Shown: positions 34,995 through 46,977 of the stretch, in pieces
How the letters are laid out: every line of letters starts with the position of its first letter
How positions within the stretch are numbered: the first letter of the stretch is position 1
Assembly (NCBI GenBank): GCA_004154925.1
Contig: QJNS01000137.1
Coordinates: 124,001-188,000, forward strand
From: Monosporascus cannonballus
Taxonomy: Eukaryota; Ascomycota; Sordariomycetes; Xylariales
Reading direction: 5' to 3'
DNA: 64,000 bases
The notes under the pieces: generated by a model
Database searches by the model: none
Told to the model about the DNA's origin: nothing
Seen by the model: the letters and a program-made list of their open reading frames with translations, nothing else
Position numbers and translations under genes: made by a program

Positions 34995-37220
34995 CGGTTC
35001 CTTTTTTAGAATTAATTAAGAAAAAGATATTTTTCCATTAAAAAAACGAAAAATAACAGATTTTCGACCGATTTAAAAGGGTTTTTATTATAACGTTTAT
35101 TTTTATATATTGGGATTTTTTTAAAAAACGGTAATAAAGGCAAATTATTTCGGCTAGGTAATTAAAAAGTACTTATTTTAATTCGATTTATTAAGACGTT
35201 TACAATTAATTACGTATTTTTTAAGAAAATTGTTATTAGCTGAATATAATTACGAGATATATGATAAAAAGCTGTTAATTATCGTTAAAGCATTAACGGA
35301 ATAAAAAGGGGAATTTTAAAAGTTAATTAACTTTTTTACGACCTTAATATTTTATATAAATTTTTAGTATTTTATAAATATCTGCAAATTTGTTAAACGA
35401 TAAATTCGATAAGCCGGTTTTTTATCCGCTTTTAATTTCGTATTTAAATATCGCCTTAATAAATTAATAAATCAACCCGATATTATGTTTTATAGGTTAT
35501 AGAATATACTTGACAGCGAAAAAAATATTAAGCTCAAAAGGCGGATAACCCGGTTAATTAAAAAGGAATAATTATTTAACGAACTGACGTAAATTTAAGA
35601 AATCTTAATGGCCGTAATTTAATTAAGGTAAAATAATAACAAATAATCGATTATACCTCTCGGTAAGGAAAATTTTCTTGAAAAAAACCTTTCAGAAATA
35701 TAAGATTTAAGAATTATTAAGGATAAAACCTTAAGTACGGCATACGCCGCCGTAGCTCAGAAATTACGTAATTTCCTTTTAGTTATAAATACGGTAAAGG
35801 TTTTTATAACGGAATACTGTTTCGATCTTAAAGGTTTTTTATAATTTAAAGAACGTATTTAGGTCTTTATTTAGAAATCGTTTCGAATATTATTAATTTA
35901 ATGGATATACGATTTTTATATTACTGGCCACCTAAGAAAAATCGTTATATTGGTAATATTGATCCGTAATTATTATTATTTGGGATAAGTTTAAGATGTA
36001 CGCCGCTTTTGCCATAACTATGATGTATATAATAGGTCGTACGTATAGAAAAAAACAAAAAAAGAGTTATTATAACCTTTATTTAATTTAAACCGATTTT
36101 ATTTAGATTTTTCGATAAATTTTATAATCGACTTATCGGTAAGGCAAAAAGGGGACCCCCGTTTTCTTATGGTATTTTACGATTGCATAACAAAAACGGT
36201 TATTTTAAAGCCGATATTTAATATAGATAGAGAAACGTACGTTTAATATTTTATTACTTGTTATTAAAAATATTACGGTTTCCCCAAAAGTTAATATCTG
36301 ATAAAGAGAGTAATTAAATAAATAAACTTTGGACTTATTTATATAACTTAATAAATATATAGTAATAACTTAATATATTTTTTTACATTTAAACGGATAA
36401 AATTATAAAAAAAGTTAATCAAAAAACTTTCGCGTATTTCTGTAATTTTATAAGTTACGTATAATATAATTAGACCGAGTTTTTACCGGCAGCATAATTA
36501 GCCTTTAATGGCAAAAATGCTTTATTAAGGATAAACTTTTTTTTAATTTACGGATATAATATAAAGCTTATTAATAAGGTACCGGTAATCCCCTAATTAA
36601 TTTCTAAGGCATAAAAAATTATTAATTTTATTAAAAAGTTACGAAAAAGTACGGAATTTATATAAGCTATTATGATATCGATATAAACCCGGACGGAGCA
36701 ATTAATTAATATTTTTAGAAAATAGGTATTACGTTTCGAAATAAAGGATTTAATATGGTTAAACTTAAAAAACATAATTATTTTATAATTATTTAAAATA
36801 TTGTTTTAATTATACGTTAAATATAAAGTTATCGTAATTACGCCGCATAATACCGTAAAATTAAACTTATTGTTAAAGATATACCCGAAATTCGATATAA
36901 ATCTTTTAAGATTAATAATAAAGAACCTGTTATTTAATTAAATTTTAAATAATAATTAATTGTTATCGATATTATTAAAAAAAAGGAAAAAAAGGATGTA
37001 ATAAAACGTATATTAAGGGCTGAAAATAGGCGTATGGGCTGCGGTCGCCAAAAAAAAGCTGTTCGTAAAGGGGGTAGGTTTCGCCGAAGTAATATAAAAA
37101 TTATATAATAATTTTGAAAATATAATTGTCTTTAATAATTTCGAGAAATTTTTCGGAGATAAAAACGAGGTTGGCGAAAACCTAAAGGTACGAATAGAGA
37201 TAAAAGGAAAAAGATATAAA
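34995..37220 (+). pseudogene. Element D pol, 3' part: RNase H, integrase, chromodomain
   Basis: Resumes the frame broken at 27664. RNase H reads RKLLLAEYNYEIYDKKLLII at about 35220-35290 and FLSAFNFVFKYRLNKLINQP at about 35400-35480. The integrase zinc-binding and core region runs at about 35980-36700 (NRSYV, FYLDFSINFIIDLSVRQKGD, PRFLMVFYDCITKTVILKPI). A C-terminal TPHNTVKLNL stretch at about 36840 precedes a chromodomain at about 37040-37180: LFVKGVGFAEVI*KLYNNFE then FNNFEKFFGDKNEVGENLKV. The W-to-stop and D-to-N changes fit RIP. Its chromodomain differs clearly from that of A/B/E (VGFAE rather than KKYPDSEN), so D is another chromovirus lineage. Confidence 0.82.
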
Positions 37221-37282
37221 TAAAGCTGCCGCCGCCTTGTTATATCCTTATTACCTTTTAAGGGCGAGGAAAGGGATAATAT

Positions 37283-37464
37283 TACAGGTTAGAATTTATA
37301 GGGTAGTTCGGGTTTACGGAACAAATTTTTTAGTCCGAGTTCATTTATATATATATAGAGAACAGTTATTTTGTTAATAGCTAGCTGTTTTTTTCCTTTT
37401 TACCTTGAATATAAACCTTTGTTAGGCCGTACCTCCGTTTAACTTACGTATTATGCCCGTTATA
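37283..37464 (+). repeat. Element D right LTR
   Basis: 182 bp, starts TACAGGTTAGAATT and ends CCCGTTATA. Confidence 0.82.
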
Positions 37465-37997
37465 ATAATTAACTTTAATAGCTTTAAATACCTAAAAAAA
37501 TTAATTTAAATTTATTAAATTTATTAAATTATTGTTCATAATTATAAATAATTTATAAACTTGTTAAATACGTGAAAGTATTAAACTATTTATATTTATA
37601 ATATGCGTTTTTTAAAAACTTATTATTTAGGTAAAAATGTTTCCGATATTAATATATTATTTTATTGTTAACGATATTAAGGTAGTTTGTAAAATAAAGA
37701 AGATATTAATATAATATATTTTTTAAAAAATATCTTTTATAATTTATAAAGTACTTAAAATTAAAAAGTATTAAAATTATTTTAATTATGAAATATTAAA
37801 ATTTTTTATATTTAATAATAATTTATATAAGTTTTTTAAGTTTTTATAATTTCGAATTTTGTTTTCGAATATTTTAATAGTAATTAATAGTTTTTTATCG
37901 TAAACGTTATAATTATATTTCGTTAAATTATATTTTGTCGAAAAAAAACGATAAACCGTAATATACTTAACGTATTATATTTTAAGTTCTTTGTTAT
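37465..37997. other. AT-rich stretch
   Basis: No gene or repeat end seen. Confidence 0.45.
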
Positions 37998-38465
37998 AGT
38001 CCTAAATGGCACGTTGTAAAGATATAGAGCAGAACAAGGCAATTAAAGCTCGATCTGACAACGTTCCACTTTTAATAGTGTAATGACTAGACTCTTATTT
38101 TTCTATGCCGTAACAATTTATTAGGTTCTCCATAGGTTGTGCGTTTGATTTCTAGACTGAGTAGCTAACTTCGCATGTAAAAAGTACGTACGAGGCGGAC
38201 TTCTAATTAGCGCAGTTATTCGAGCATAGAGCTTAAATCGACGTATAATTCGAAAATTGCCGGGCGGCTAGGCGATTTTCGATAGAAAGTCCTTAATTTT
38301 TAATTAGATGCATGGGGACGATATAACTAAAGGAGGACCTATTATTACAGTCTCAAATAGCATCTTATAGATATATAGGACAGAACAAGGCGGTTAGGGC
38401 TCGACCTGACAACGTTCCACTTTAGTGGTATAATGGCTAGACTTTTGTTTCTCTATACCGTAATA
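37998..38465 (+). mobile_element. TRIM-like element, copy 1
   Basis: 468 bp with direct terminal repeats of about 118 bp (37998-38115 and 38349-38465) around a 233-bp non-coding core. The terminal repeats share AGAACAAGGCRRTTARRGCT, CGAYCTGACAACGTTCCACT and GCCGTAACA/ACCGTAATA ends. This fits a terminal-repeat retrotransposon in miniature: too short to code and dependent on another element. The end of the first terminal repeat also holds TAGTGTAATGACTAGAC (GTGGTATAATGGCTAGAC in the second), resembling a tRNA A box, and the core starts with GCGTTTGATTTCTAG, resembling a B box. A tRNA-derived SINE origin is the main alternative. An inverted copy lies at 61060-61530. Clearly less decayed than that copy. 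Confidence 0.68.
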
Positions 38466-38675
38466 TTTTTTTAACGTTAAATCGAAAACATCTACTTTTA
38501 AAATTGTTTAAGATCGGAAATTATAATATAAAAAACCGGTACCGTAAAAAAGGCGTTTTTAATTAAAAACTTGGTTTATTTGATTTTACTTATTAACGGA
38601 ATTTAAGATGTTGTAATTAATACAATATTTTACTTTTAAATAATATTAATTTTATTAATATTTACAAGAATATTA
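38466..38675. other. AT-rich spacer
   Basis: Nothing recognised; ends in TATTA, the duplication of the solo LTR. Confidence 0.5.
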
Positions 38676-39091
38676 TGTTATGACCTAACGGTCTTGGCTT
38701 CTGGAAACGGTCGGGGTCCTGAAGAACCAAACCCCGACCTAGCCAAGAAATCACGTGACTAGCTTAAAGGACTTAAAGGCTCTAATTGGTCGAAAGGGCT
38801 TAAGCCGGATAAGCACCAAAAAGGGCTCAAAAGGGCTTAAGGGAATTTAATTAAAAAAAATGTCGTTAAGCTATAATAAGCACCTTAAGCCAGAAATAAA
38901 ATATATACGTTTATTAATTCCATAGTTTAAATAACTTTAGCTTGCAATAATAATTCGTTACCCAAAACGCCCTTAATATTACGAAACGTAATACGTTACT
39001 ATATTCATTGCTTAGATTCCTAGGATACTCCTGCTAACATAAACCCGTCGACTTAAGGTTTAATAATTGGTTAAACCGCCTAGCCGTTATA
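38676..39091 (+). repeat. Solo LTR of the A/B/E family
   Basis: 416 bp starting TGTTATGACCTAACGG and ending CCGTTATA, flanked on both sides by a perfect TATTA (38671-38675 and 39092-39096). No internal region follows, so it is a solo LTR left by LTR-LTR recombination. The 3' half shares TATATACGTTTATTAATTCC, CGTAATACGTTACTATATTC and GACTTAAGGTTTAATAATTG with the LTR of A. The 5' half is different and carries GGGCTTAAG-type short repeats, so it is a further LTR subfamily. Confidence 0.9.
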
Positions 39092-40068
39092 TATTATTAG
39101 TAAATAATGTTAAATTAAAATTATATATTTCATAATACTATAATATTATTTATATATATTAGTTATTAAATTTATATAAATAAAATAATAAGGTATATCA
39201 CGTATATAACATTTATATAATGTTTATTTTTATAATACAGTGAAATATTATTTAAATAAATTATACCGTATTTATTTCATATATATAATAATACATAATT
39301 AATGTAACAATAAAATATATTCGAATAACTATTTATATTAAAATTTATTATAAAGTATATAAACTATTCAAATATAATTAAAATTTTGTTTTTTATATTT
39401 TCTTTAAAAAATAATATATAAACGATTAAAAACTGTAGTACTATTAAATTGTTTAAATATTTACATTTAATAAAAAATATTAAAAGACGTTTAAATTTCA
39501 AAACAAAATAAAATAGCTGTTTTTTAATATAAACCTATTAAATTTCGATGGTTAACATATATATGCATTATATTTTTGCGTTTGTTTTTGCAAATAAAAT
39601 TAAAGTTATCGATAAAAAACTATTAAAACGGATAAAGCTTTTTTCTGAATATATATCGATAAATTTTCATACTGCTATTAATTTAAAATATAATAATAAT
39701 TTATGTATAAGTGTATAAAAATATTTAACTCGAAACTATTTCGATTTTACAGCCGAAAAACTAATATAATAACGAAAAATTAATATTATAAAATATAGTT
39801 TTTTTTAAATTGTATTATTAAGTAATAATCTTTTTGAAATTTCAGGTATTATTACTAGTAACTTGTTATCGAAATATTTTTGAATTTTTCTTTTTAATTA
39901 CGCTATAAAATTAACGCGTTCTAGTTGTTTAATTATAAAGATCTCGTAATTTAAACGAAAATAAATTCGGATAGACGTGATTATTCTAAATAAAGATATT
40001 ATAAAAGATTATAGAAAATATTAATAATACTATTTCGTTTATGGATAATAATTATAAGTGTTATAACT
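39092..40068. other. AT-rich stretch
   Basis: No gene or repeat seen between the solo LTR and element E. Confidence 0.45.
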
Positions 40069-40504
40069 CAACGTTCTTAGCATAGCTGGAAATAGTCAAA
40101 GTAAATAGAGCGCCAGAAAAGGGTTACGTAAAAAGATTATTAGAATCTTGCGAAATCTACCAAAATTAGAATTATTGAGATTTTACGAAATTTACGAAAA
40201 TTATGATTATTAGGATTTTGCGAAATTTACGAAAATCAAGATTATTGAGATTTTGCAGAATTATAATAATCTAACGACAATTAATAACTATAATGAAATA
40301 TAATACGCTTATTATTATTATAATTTAAATAATATTAATTTATAATACTTATTAATATTCATTGTTTATAATATGATTTTTATCTCTTTGGTATTAAAAA
40401 ACGTAAATAAGTTATCTTATTATTACAAAGTCCTACGATATTCCTATTAATATAAACTCGTATAACTAAGGTTTAACACTTAATTGAACAATTTAGCCGT
40501 TATA
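40069..40504 (+). repeat. Element E left LTR with tandem 35-bp repeat
   Basis: Starts TGTTATAACTCAACG. Holds about four imperfect 35-bp units of the type GAAAATTATGATTATTAGGA plus TTTTGCGAAATTTAC at about 40125-40265. The right LTR has about two, which explains most of the length difference. Ends CCGTTATA. Confidence 0.85.
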
Positions 40505-40639
40505 CGTTACAAACTTTTATTTGATAATACCGTTAAACTTTAAGCAATATTATTAACATTATATTTACCAGCAAGTAATCCGAATAAGTTACTTATTAAG
40601 TCTTTAATAACCCGGATATTAAAATAAAATCCGAAAAAG

Positions 40640-41940
40640 AAAAAAAACTTCGTCTTTTTCGTAAAGAAATTCTTTAACGTCTAGATATTATAAACGAACG
40701 TATTATTTAGTTTAAAAAAGATAATAAGAATCTTACGACGTTCTTTAAGCCGCTTATAAGAAACTTAAGGGAAAAAAGAAAACTTTGGGGACTGGAAAGC
40801 TCTTTTAAGCGAACCAAGTTATATAGCTAAATTCTATTAAGGAATTAAGAAAGGTCCTTAAGACTTTTAAGCTAGAACTTTTCGACAAAACCTTAGTTAA
40901 GTTATAATTATTTTTAATTTAATACTAAATATACTTCGAGTATTTTTTCTATTTAACTAACTACGCCTATTATACGAGTAAAATTCATAATCGGACGATT
41001 TATCGGAAATACGGTTATTTAATTCGAATTCGTTATAAGGAAATACGTTATTTTATTAATCGAAAATCGAGATCCGAAAATAATAGGAATTTATGATAAT
41101 TATAAACAGTTTAAATAAATATTAACGAAACTTTCGAAATAATAAACGAAAAAATAAAAGCCGAAATACAAATCTAGTGATTATAATAAAAAGGATTAAT
41201 ATCTAATTACCGTAATACGTTAATTTAATTAGTCTTCAAGTGAAATTAGCAACAAAAGATATTAATAACCAAATCTTTTAATAATTCAAAAAAGGAAATA
41301 TAAGAAAAACTTTTCGAACATAATCGGCCTAATTATTTATCGGATTACATTATATTAATAATTAAGAACGACGATCGATAATAGGTCTAACGTATTAAAA
41401 ATACTCAAAAAATAATAACAAGCCCCGATATACAGTAAATATTAGCGTTTTTCGACGCGGTAATACTTTTTACAGTACGGAACCAGAGCTTATAGAACTA
41501 AAAGTTACTTATAGAAAAAACTAGAACCAGATTAAATATTATAATTATAACAAGATGAGGCATAAGGTAACATAATATAAGACACCTAAAAAACCTCGTC
41601 AAAATAATTAGAAACTTATAGTCGAAAAATAATCTAAAAGAAATCAAAAGAATAAAAGCAAACCTATTAACATAATTTAACTTAAGTACATATTAGGTCT
41701 TCTATAGCAAAAAACCTAATAAAGGCCATTATAATGAGAAATTCGACAAGAAATACGCGAAACAACAAAATTAGCTTAATAAATATTGCGAAAATAATAA
41801 GACGTATTATAAGAATAATTATGCGAATATTAGAATTGAAGAAAAAAAGTTTATTCCGAAACCACTACTTAATAAGGCAAAATATATATTATACATTGTC
41901 GACGATGAGAATATCTTAATTACGAAAAATAAAAACAGTA
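40640..41940 (+). pseudogene. Element E gag (decayed)
   Basis: Charged, stop-rich gag region. The C-terminal segment at 41690-41940 is colinear with the clean 80-codon segment of A (DKKFDEKCEK... EYPDYEK), here broken by frameshifts. Capsid motifs are too decayed to place. Confidence 0.55.
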
Positions 41941-42539
41941 TATTTACGGCCGAATTACCTATATATATTATGAAAAATTCGATTTTTTAAACCTAACCGG
42001 AAATAAGAAAAATAATAAATAATAATATCGACATTTTCGATTTATAACCCTAAAGAATATTTAATAATTGGTCGAAATAAAACGATGGCTCGAAGAAAAG
42101 TAATACCCGTAAATAAACCTTTCTTATTATTATAAATAATATAATTATTAAATAAAAAAGGTAATTTAATATATAATAAAAACATCTTATTAAAACATTT
42201 GTATAAATTTTTATTTTTAATTGGTATTTATTATAAACATTTATAAAAAGAAATGTATCCCAAAAAATAGGTTAATTTATAAGCGAACTTTAAAACGATA
42301 ATAAACATAACGCATAATAAAATACAGTGGAAATTATGAAAAAATAATTACTTAATAAGGAACCGAATTATAATAAAATTAAAAATAACTAATATAATTT
42401 AAACGAACGGTATGCCGGCAATAACGACAAATATGATAGCTTAATACGTTAAATATAAAAATATAAATAAAGTTAGATAAATTCAAATAGGAATTTAAAA
42501 AAAGATTACCTGTAAAAAAGCCGCAAAATAACGAAAATA

Positions 42540-45500
42540 AAAGAAATTAAAACAAATTCCTAAAAAAAGCTTTAAACGCGATAATAAAATCCGTTAATAA
42601 TTTTATTATTTTAGATATACGAATCGAAACGTACTAATGTATCATAATAGTAAGTTGCGAAACTCTAGGCGGAAATTACATTATACTAAATATGGTGTAT
42701 AAGTTTAAATTATTATAAAGATATAAGTTAAAACCAGATATAATAACAAATATCGAAAATCAGGAATTCGTTTATAATAACCAAAATATTATACGCAAAA
42801 TTAATTATTTTAAGATTTTTATCCAAGGATAATATTAAATAATTAATTTTAATATCGTTTTATTTAAATATTAGGATATAATTTTAGAAAAGTTTTAAAT
42901 ACATTAATATAAAGTTTTAATTAATAAGAAAATTGGTTAAATAAAATTTATCTTACGCCTTATTAGCGGATAAAAAAAGAAAAATTCAGATTGTAATATT
43001 CGATCGAAAATAACGATAAATATAAGAATAAAAATAAAATAAAAATCTTGATATCTAAGAAAACAGAATATAAAAAGATGGGTACTAAATATATAACGTA
43101 TTATTATTATTATTGGAACGAAATTAAAGTAACTTAATAACGATTTAAAATAATAATCCCAAAAATTAAAAAATCTCATTAATATATTACCATAATACTA
43201 TAAACACGAATAACCTTTCAAAAAAGGCTTAATGCGAAATTACTAGGATATAACGAATAAAATTATAAGATAATCCTTAAAGAAAACTTTCCGACAAAGT
43301 TTTACCCTGTTTATAACTTTAGCGGAAATGAATTACGCGTTTTTAAAAAATATCTAAAAATCGATTATAAAAAATAGATTTAATCTTCGAAATTATCGGC
43401 AAAACATTTTATATTTTTCTTATAAAAAATTATAATTTATAGTTAATTATCGATAACTAAACGATATTAGTATCAAAAATCGAATATTATTACTTTTAAT
43501 TACGGAAATAAAAAATTGATTTTATAAAATTAAATAATTTACAATATTTCATTTTAGAAATAAATATAATTTTATTAAGGTTTCAAAAGAATAGGAATAA
43601 AAAATAACCTTTAAAACGAAATATAAATTATTTAAGTACTTGGTTATATTAATAAGATGTACAAATACATTAATAATTTTCTAACAGATAATTAAGTATA
43701 TATTACAAAAATATCTCAATATTTTTGTCTGTTGCTACTTCGAAGATATTTTCATCTTTTAAAAAATTAAAAAGCATATATAAGATACATATATCAAATC
43801 CTTTAAGTTTTCCAGAATATAAGGCTATTTATTAACGTAGAAAAAGTTAATTTTATATATAAAAAATAGGATATCTGAGATATATTATTACTTTAAAATA
43901 TATTAAGATAAATTCCCAAACAATCTTTATATTTATGAAATAGTAAGCGTTAATTACGATTAAGGAAATACAGGCATTTTTGAATTCGCTAATTACTATA
44001 GTAAATTTATTCGAAATTTTAATAAAATAATTATATCTTTAACGAATTTTACAAAAAAAAAGGTTTAAACCAACGTTAAAAATAAAAAAAACATTTTAAG
44101 ATATTAAAGATGCAATTATTAATAAATTAATATTAATTATTTACAATTTAAATCGCCCCGTTAAATTAAAAACCCATATTTCTGATTATATATTAAAGGT
44201 AACAATCGGATAATAAAATAAGTAAGGCAAATTATATTTTATTATATTTTCTTCGCATAAAATAAACGGAACCGAACTTAATTACGGTATTTTAAATAAG
44301 GAATTTATAGCTATTATTATGGTATTCCGAGAATTTAAGTACTCTTTAAAGAGAAATTTATACTAGGTTAAGGTTTATACAGATTATTAAAATTTTACCA
44401 GATTTATTATAATTAGGAAACTTATAAAACGATAACTGTATTACGTAGAAAGATTGACAAAGTTCGATTTTGTTATTATTTATAAAAAAGCTTAAAAAAT
44501 AATAGAGCTCATATTTTAAATACGCAACTAAATTTCGAAGCCAATTGGTTAAAATTAATTATATAATTTTCGATATTCTTATATAAGAATAATGCGCCCG
44601 TAATAAACTGCGACAATTGAGAAGATTTCCTTTAATATATATCCGAAAATTTAATAATATACCGACGATTTCTCAAAGAGCTAAAAAAACGAATAAAATA
44701 CATTTTTTTAAAAAAAAACCAAAAAGATTTAATACGAAATATGTACGAATATTAATTACATCAATATCCAGAGATTTACCAAACTTTATAACGGCTTTAA
44801 CGTATATATTTTTTTCTTAAAATAAAATTAACGATATAAAACGTTATATAGAAGTATATTATTTACGCCAGAAAAAAAGTTCGACGATATAAGCTATATA
44901 AAAAGTTATAGCTATTACCAGTTTTAAAACGACCATGATATTCAATTATTTTCGATTTTATTAGTAATTTTTATATTAGAAAATCTAATTACAAAAATGT
45001 ATTATGATAATATCTTTATAATTATTAATCGATTTAGGAAAGTTTCTTATATTTTTTATGATATTACGAAAATACGGACGCCGGACGAATAACATTTATT
45101 TTTTTAAACATATTCTTTATACATACGGATTATTTATAGAAATTATTTTAAATAAAAGATTAATGTTTATATTTAAATTTTGGCAAAGCCTTATAACATA
45201 AATTAACCTAAATTATGAATTATGTAATGTTTTTAAATCTGGAATCAATAAAATGATAAAATAAACGGAATAAAATTTAAAAACTTACTTACGATATTAT
45301 ATTAATTGTGAATAAAATAATTGGCCTGAAAATTATTAATCGTACAATTAACATATAATACTAATTATTACGAAAGTATTAAAATAATATTAGTTAACGT
45401 TAATTTTGATTTTATTCTAGAAATATTTTAAAAAAATACGCGATAATAATTTAATTAATATTAAAATAATTCTTACGATGAAACAGCTTAAATAATTGTA

Positions 45501-45990
45501 CTAAGAAATAAAAACAGAAATAAAATTCGTACGAAATTAAATAAACAAATATTATAATCAGAAAAAGTTAGAAAAGTCAATTTTCGAAAAGGGGAAAATA
45601 GTTTTTGTTATTACAAAAAATATTCAAATAAAATAACTTAATAAAAATTTCGATTTTAAGTATATCGATTTATACAAAATCGCTAAAAAGATTTTAAAAA
45701 ATAATTAATAATTAGAACTTTTACCAAAAATTAAATTTGATCCAATCTTTTACGTTTTGTATTCGTATTAATAACGAATATAATCAAATTATATACCGCA
45801 TATATTAATACGGAAATAAACAATAAATAAATATACAAAATGAAAAGAAATCCCTCATATGCGAAAATAAAATAAATTTACTTAATATCTAATTAAGTAA
45901 AAAAGGTACTCGGATTTCGAAAATATCTAAAAACCCGTTAATAATCTTAATAACGTTTAATACTTATTAAAGAACTTTTATTAATAACGC
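42540..45990 (+). pseudogene. Element E pol with chromodomain (decayed)
   Basis: Protease-like region near 42600-42720 and RT at about 43430-43840. The catalytic box reads CYFEDIFI near 43733-43756, so one catalytic Asp is Glu (a transversion, not RIP). RNase H lies at about 44100-44530, the integrase core at about 44940-45260, and a chromodomain at about 45840-45990 reads YLIK*KRYSDFENI*KPVNN with stops at two Trp positions. Same order and length as in A and B. Confidence 0.82.
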
Positions 45991-46560
45991 CGAAATCGGT
46001 AAGGTCGAATATCCCCTAATTAATAAACGACTAATTAATGGACTTAAAATTGGACCAATCGAAAGAAAACGCGACCTTTACCGATATGGCTTTAACGGCC
46101 TTTAATTCGGCTTGTTTTTTTAACGTTCTTACTTTTCCAATTTCTTTAAGTTATCGATATTACAGGATATAACTTTTATTATTTTGTTATATCATATTTT
46201 TTTTATTTGCGCAAATAACGTAAACGAACGTTAATCTAATTAATCTTTTTTCGGCGGCCTTTAATTCCAGCTTAAGTTTTCGATATTAAATAACAATATG
46301 TTATAGCTGTTCTAGGCTTAAATTTCGTACGTTATAGTTGGACTAATTTTTTTAATATAGGACGAATAACGAAAAAAATCGTTTTTCGATAATTGGTATT
46401 ATAGTGTTTTTCGCTTATAATAGAAATAAGGCATTATTTCGGTAGAATTAACAAAAAATACTACGGTAATTAAGGAATTACGTTAAACGTTTTTTGCTTT
46501 GAAAAAAGGTTTAATATATTTCTTAATACGATTCGTTATAATAAATTAAATATTTACGGA
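45975..46560 (-). pseudogene. Element E antisense gene: Cys-rich, charged protein
   Basis: Minus strand, from about 46560 to about 45975. The Cys-rich part reads MPYFYYKRKTL*YQLSKN then RYSSYIKKISPTITY. Tyr occupies the CxxC, C, RCxxC, C positions seen in B. A decayed basic middle follows, then LKEIGKVRTLKKQAELKAVK and VAFSFDWSNFKSIN, ending VFDLTDFGV-like. The FDWSNF end matches FFDWNAVGL of element C and VINW of A. More diverged from A and B than they are from each other. Start codon not resolved. Confidence 0.6.
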
Positions 46561-46600
46561 TAAAATCTTTAAAACGGAAATGCTGAAAAAAGGAAAATCG

Positions 46601-46977
46601 TATTATAACCCAATGTTTTTAACATAGCCGAAAATAATTAAAATAAGTAAAATACCAGAGAAAAACTTGCGTAATAGAATTATGGAGATTTTACGAAATT
46701 TACGAAAATCAGAATTATTAGAATTTTGCAAAACTATAATAATTTAACAATAACTAATAACTATAAATATATATAATGCGCTTGTTATTGTTATAATTTA
46801 AATAATAATAATTTATAATACTTATTAATACTAATCGTTTGCAATACGATTTTTATACCTTTGGTATTAAGAGACGTAATTAAGTTACCTTATTATTATA
46901 GAGTTTCACAATACTCCTATTAACATAAATCCGTATAACTAAGGATTAATAGTTGATTAAATCGCCTAGCTGTTACA
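46601..46977 (+). repeat. Element E right LTR
   Basis: Starts TATTATAACCCAATG (RIPed TG) and ends TAGCTGTTACA; about two units of the 35-bp repeat at 46680-46740. Confidence 0.87.

Larger units (their letters stand above)
24560..37464 (+). mobile_element. Element D: Ty3-type element with chromodomain, split by C
   Basis: LTRs at 24560-24746 (187 bp) and 37283-37464 (182 bp) share TATATA/AAGAACAGYTATTT and TTAACTTACGTATYRTRCCC segments and end GTTACA/GTTATA. Both starts are RIPed TG. The pol gene is on the plus strand. RT is interrupted just after the RNase H entry motif by element C, and the frame resumes at 34995. The flanks (ATTAT at 24555-24559, ATAAT at 37465-37469) do not give a clean duplication, so the ends could be off by a base or the duplication has mutated. 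D belongs to a different lineage from A/B/E and shows no antisense gene. Confidence 0.88.
40069..46977 (+). mobile_element. Element E: Ty3-type chromovirus
   Basis: A full-length, uninterrupted member of the A/B family. LTRs at 40069-40504 (436 bp) and 46601-46977 (377 bp). Duplication ATAAG (40064-40068) against ATAAA (46978-46982), a G-to-A difference. The post-LTR sequence (ACTTTTATTTGATAATACCG) is the same as in A and B. Coding order on the plus strand is gag, pol, chromodomain, with the antisense gene before the right LTR. Confidence 0.92.

Noticed and set aside
38078..38160. Possible tRNA gene (A-box and B-box-like segments)
   Set aside because: No acceptor stem or anticodon arm can be folded by eye, and the segment is part of a repeated element; kept only as a hint of SINE origin.
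42937..43179. 80-codon minus-strand frame in element E
   Set aside because: Shadow of pol between protease and RT; composition is AT noise and there is no counterpart in A or B.
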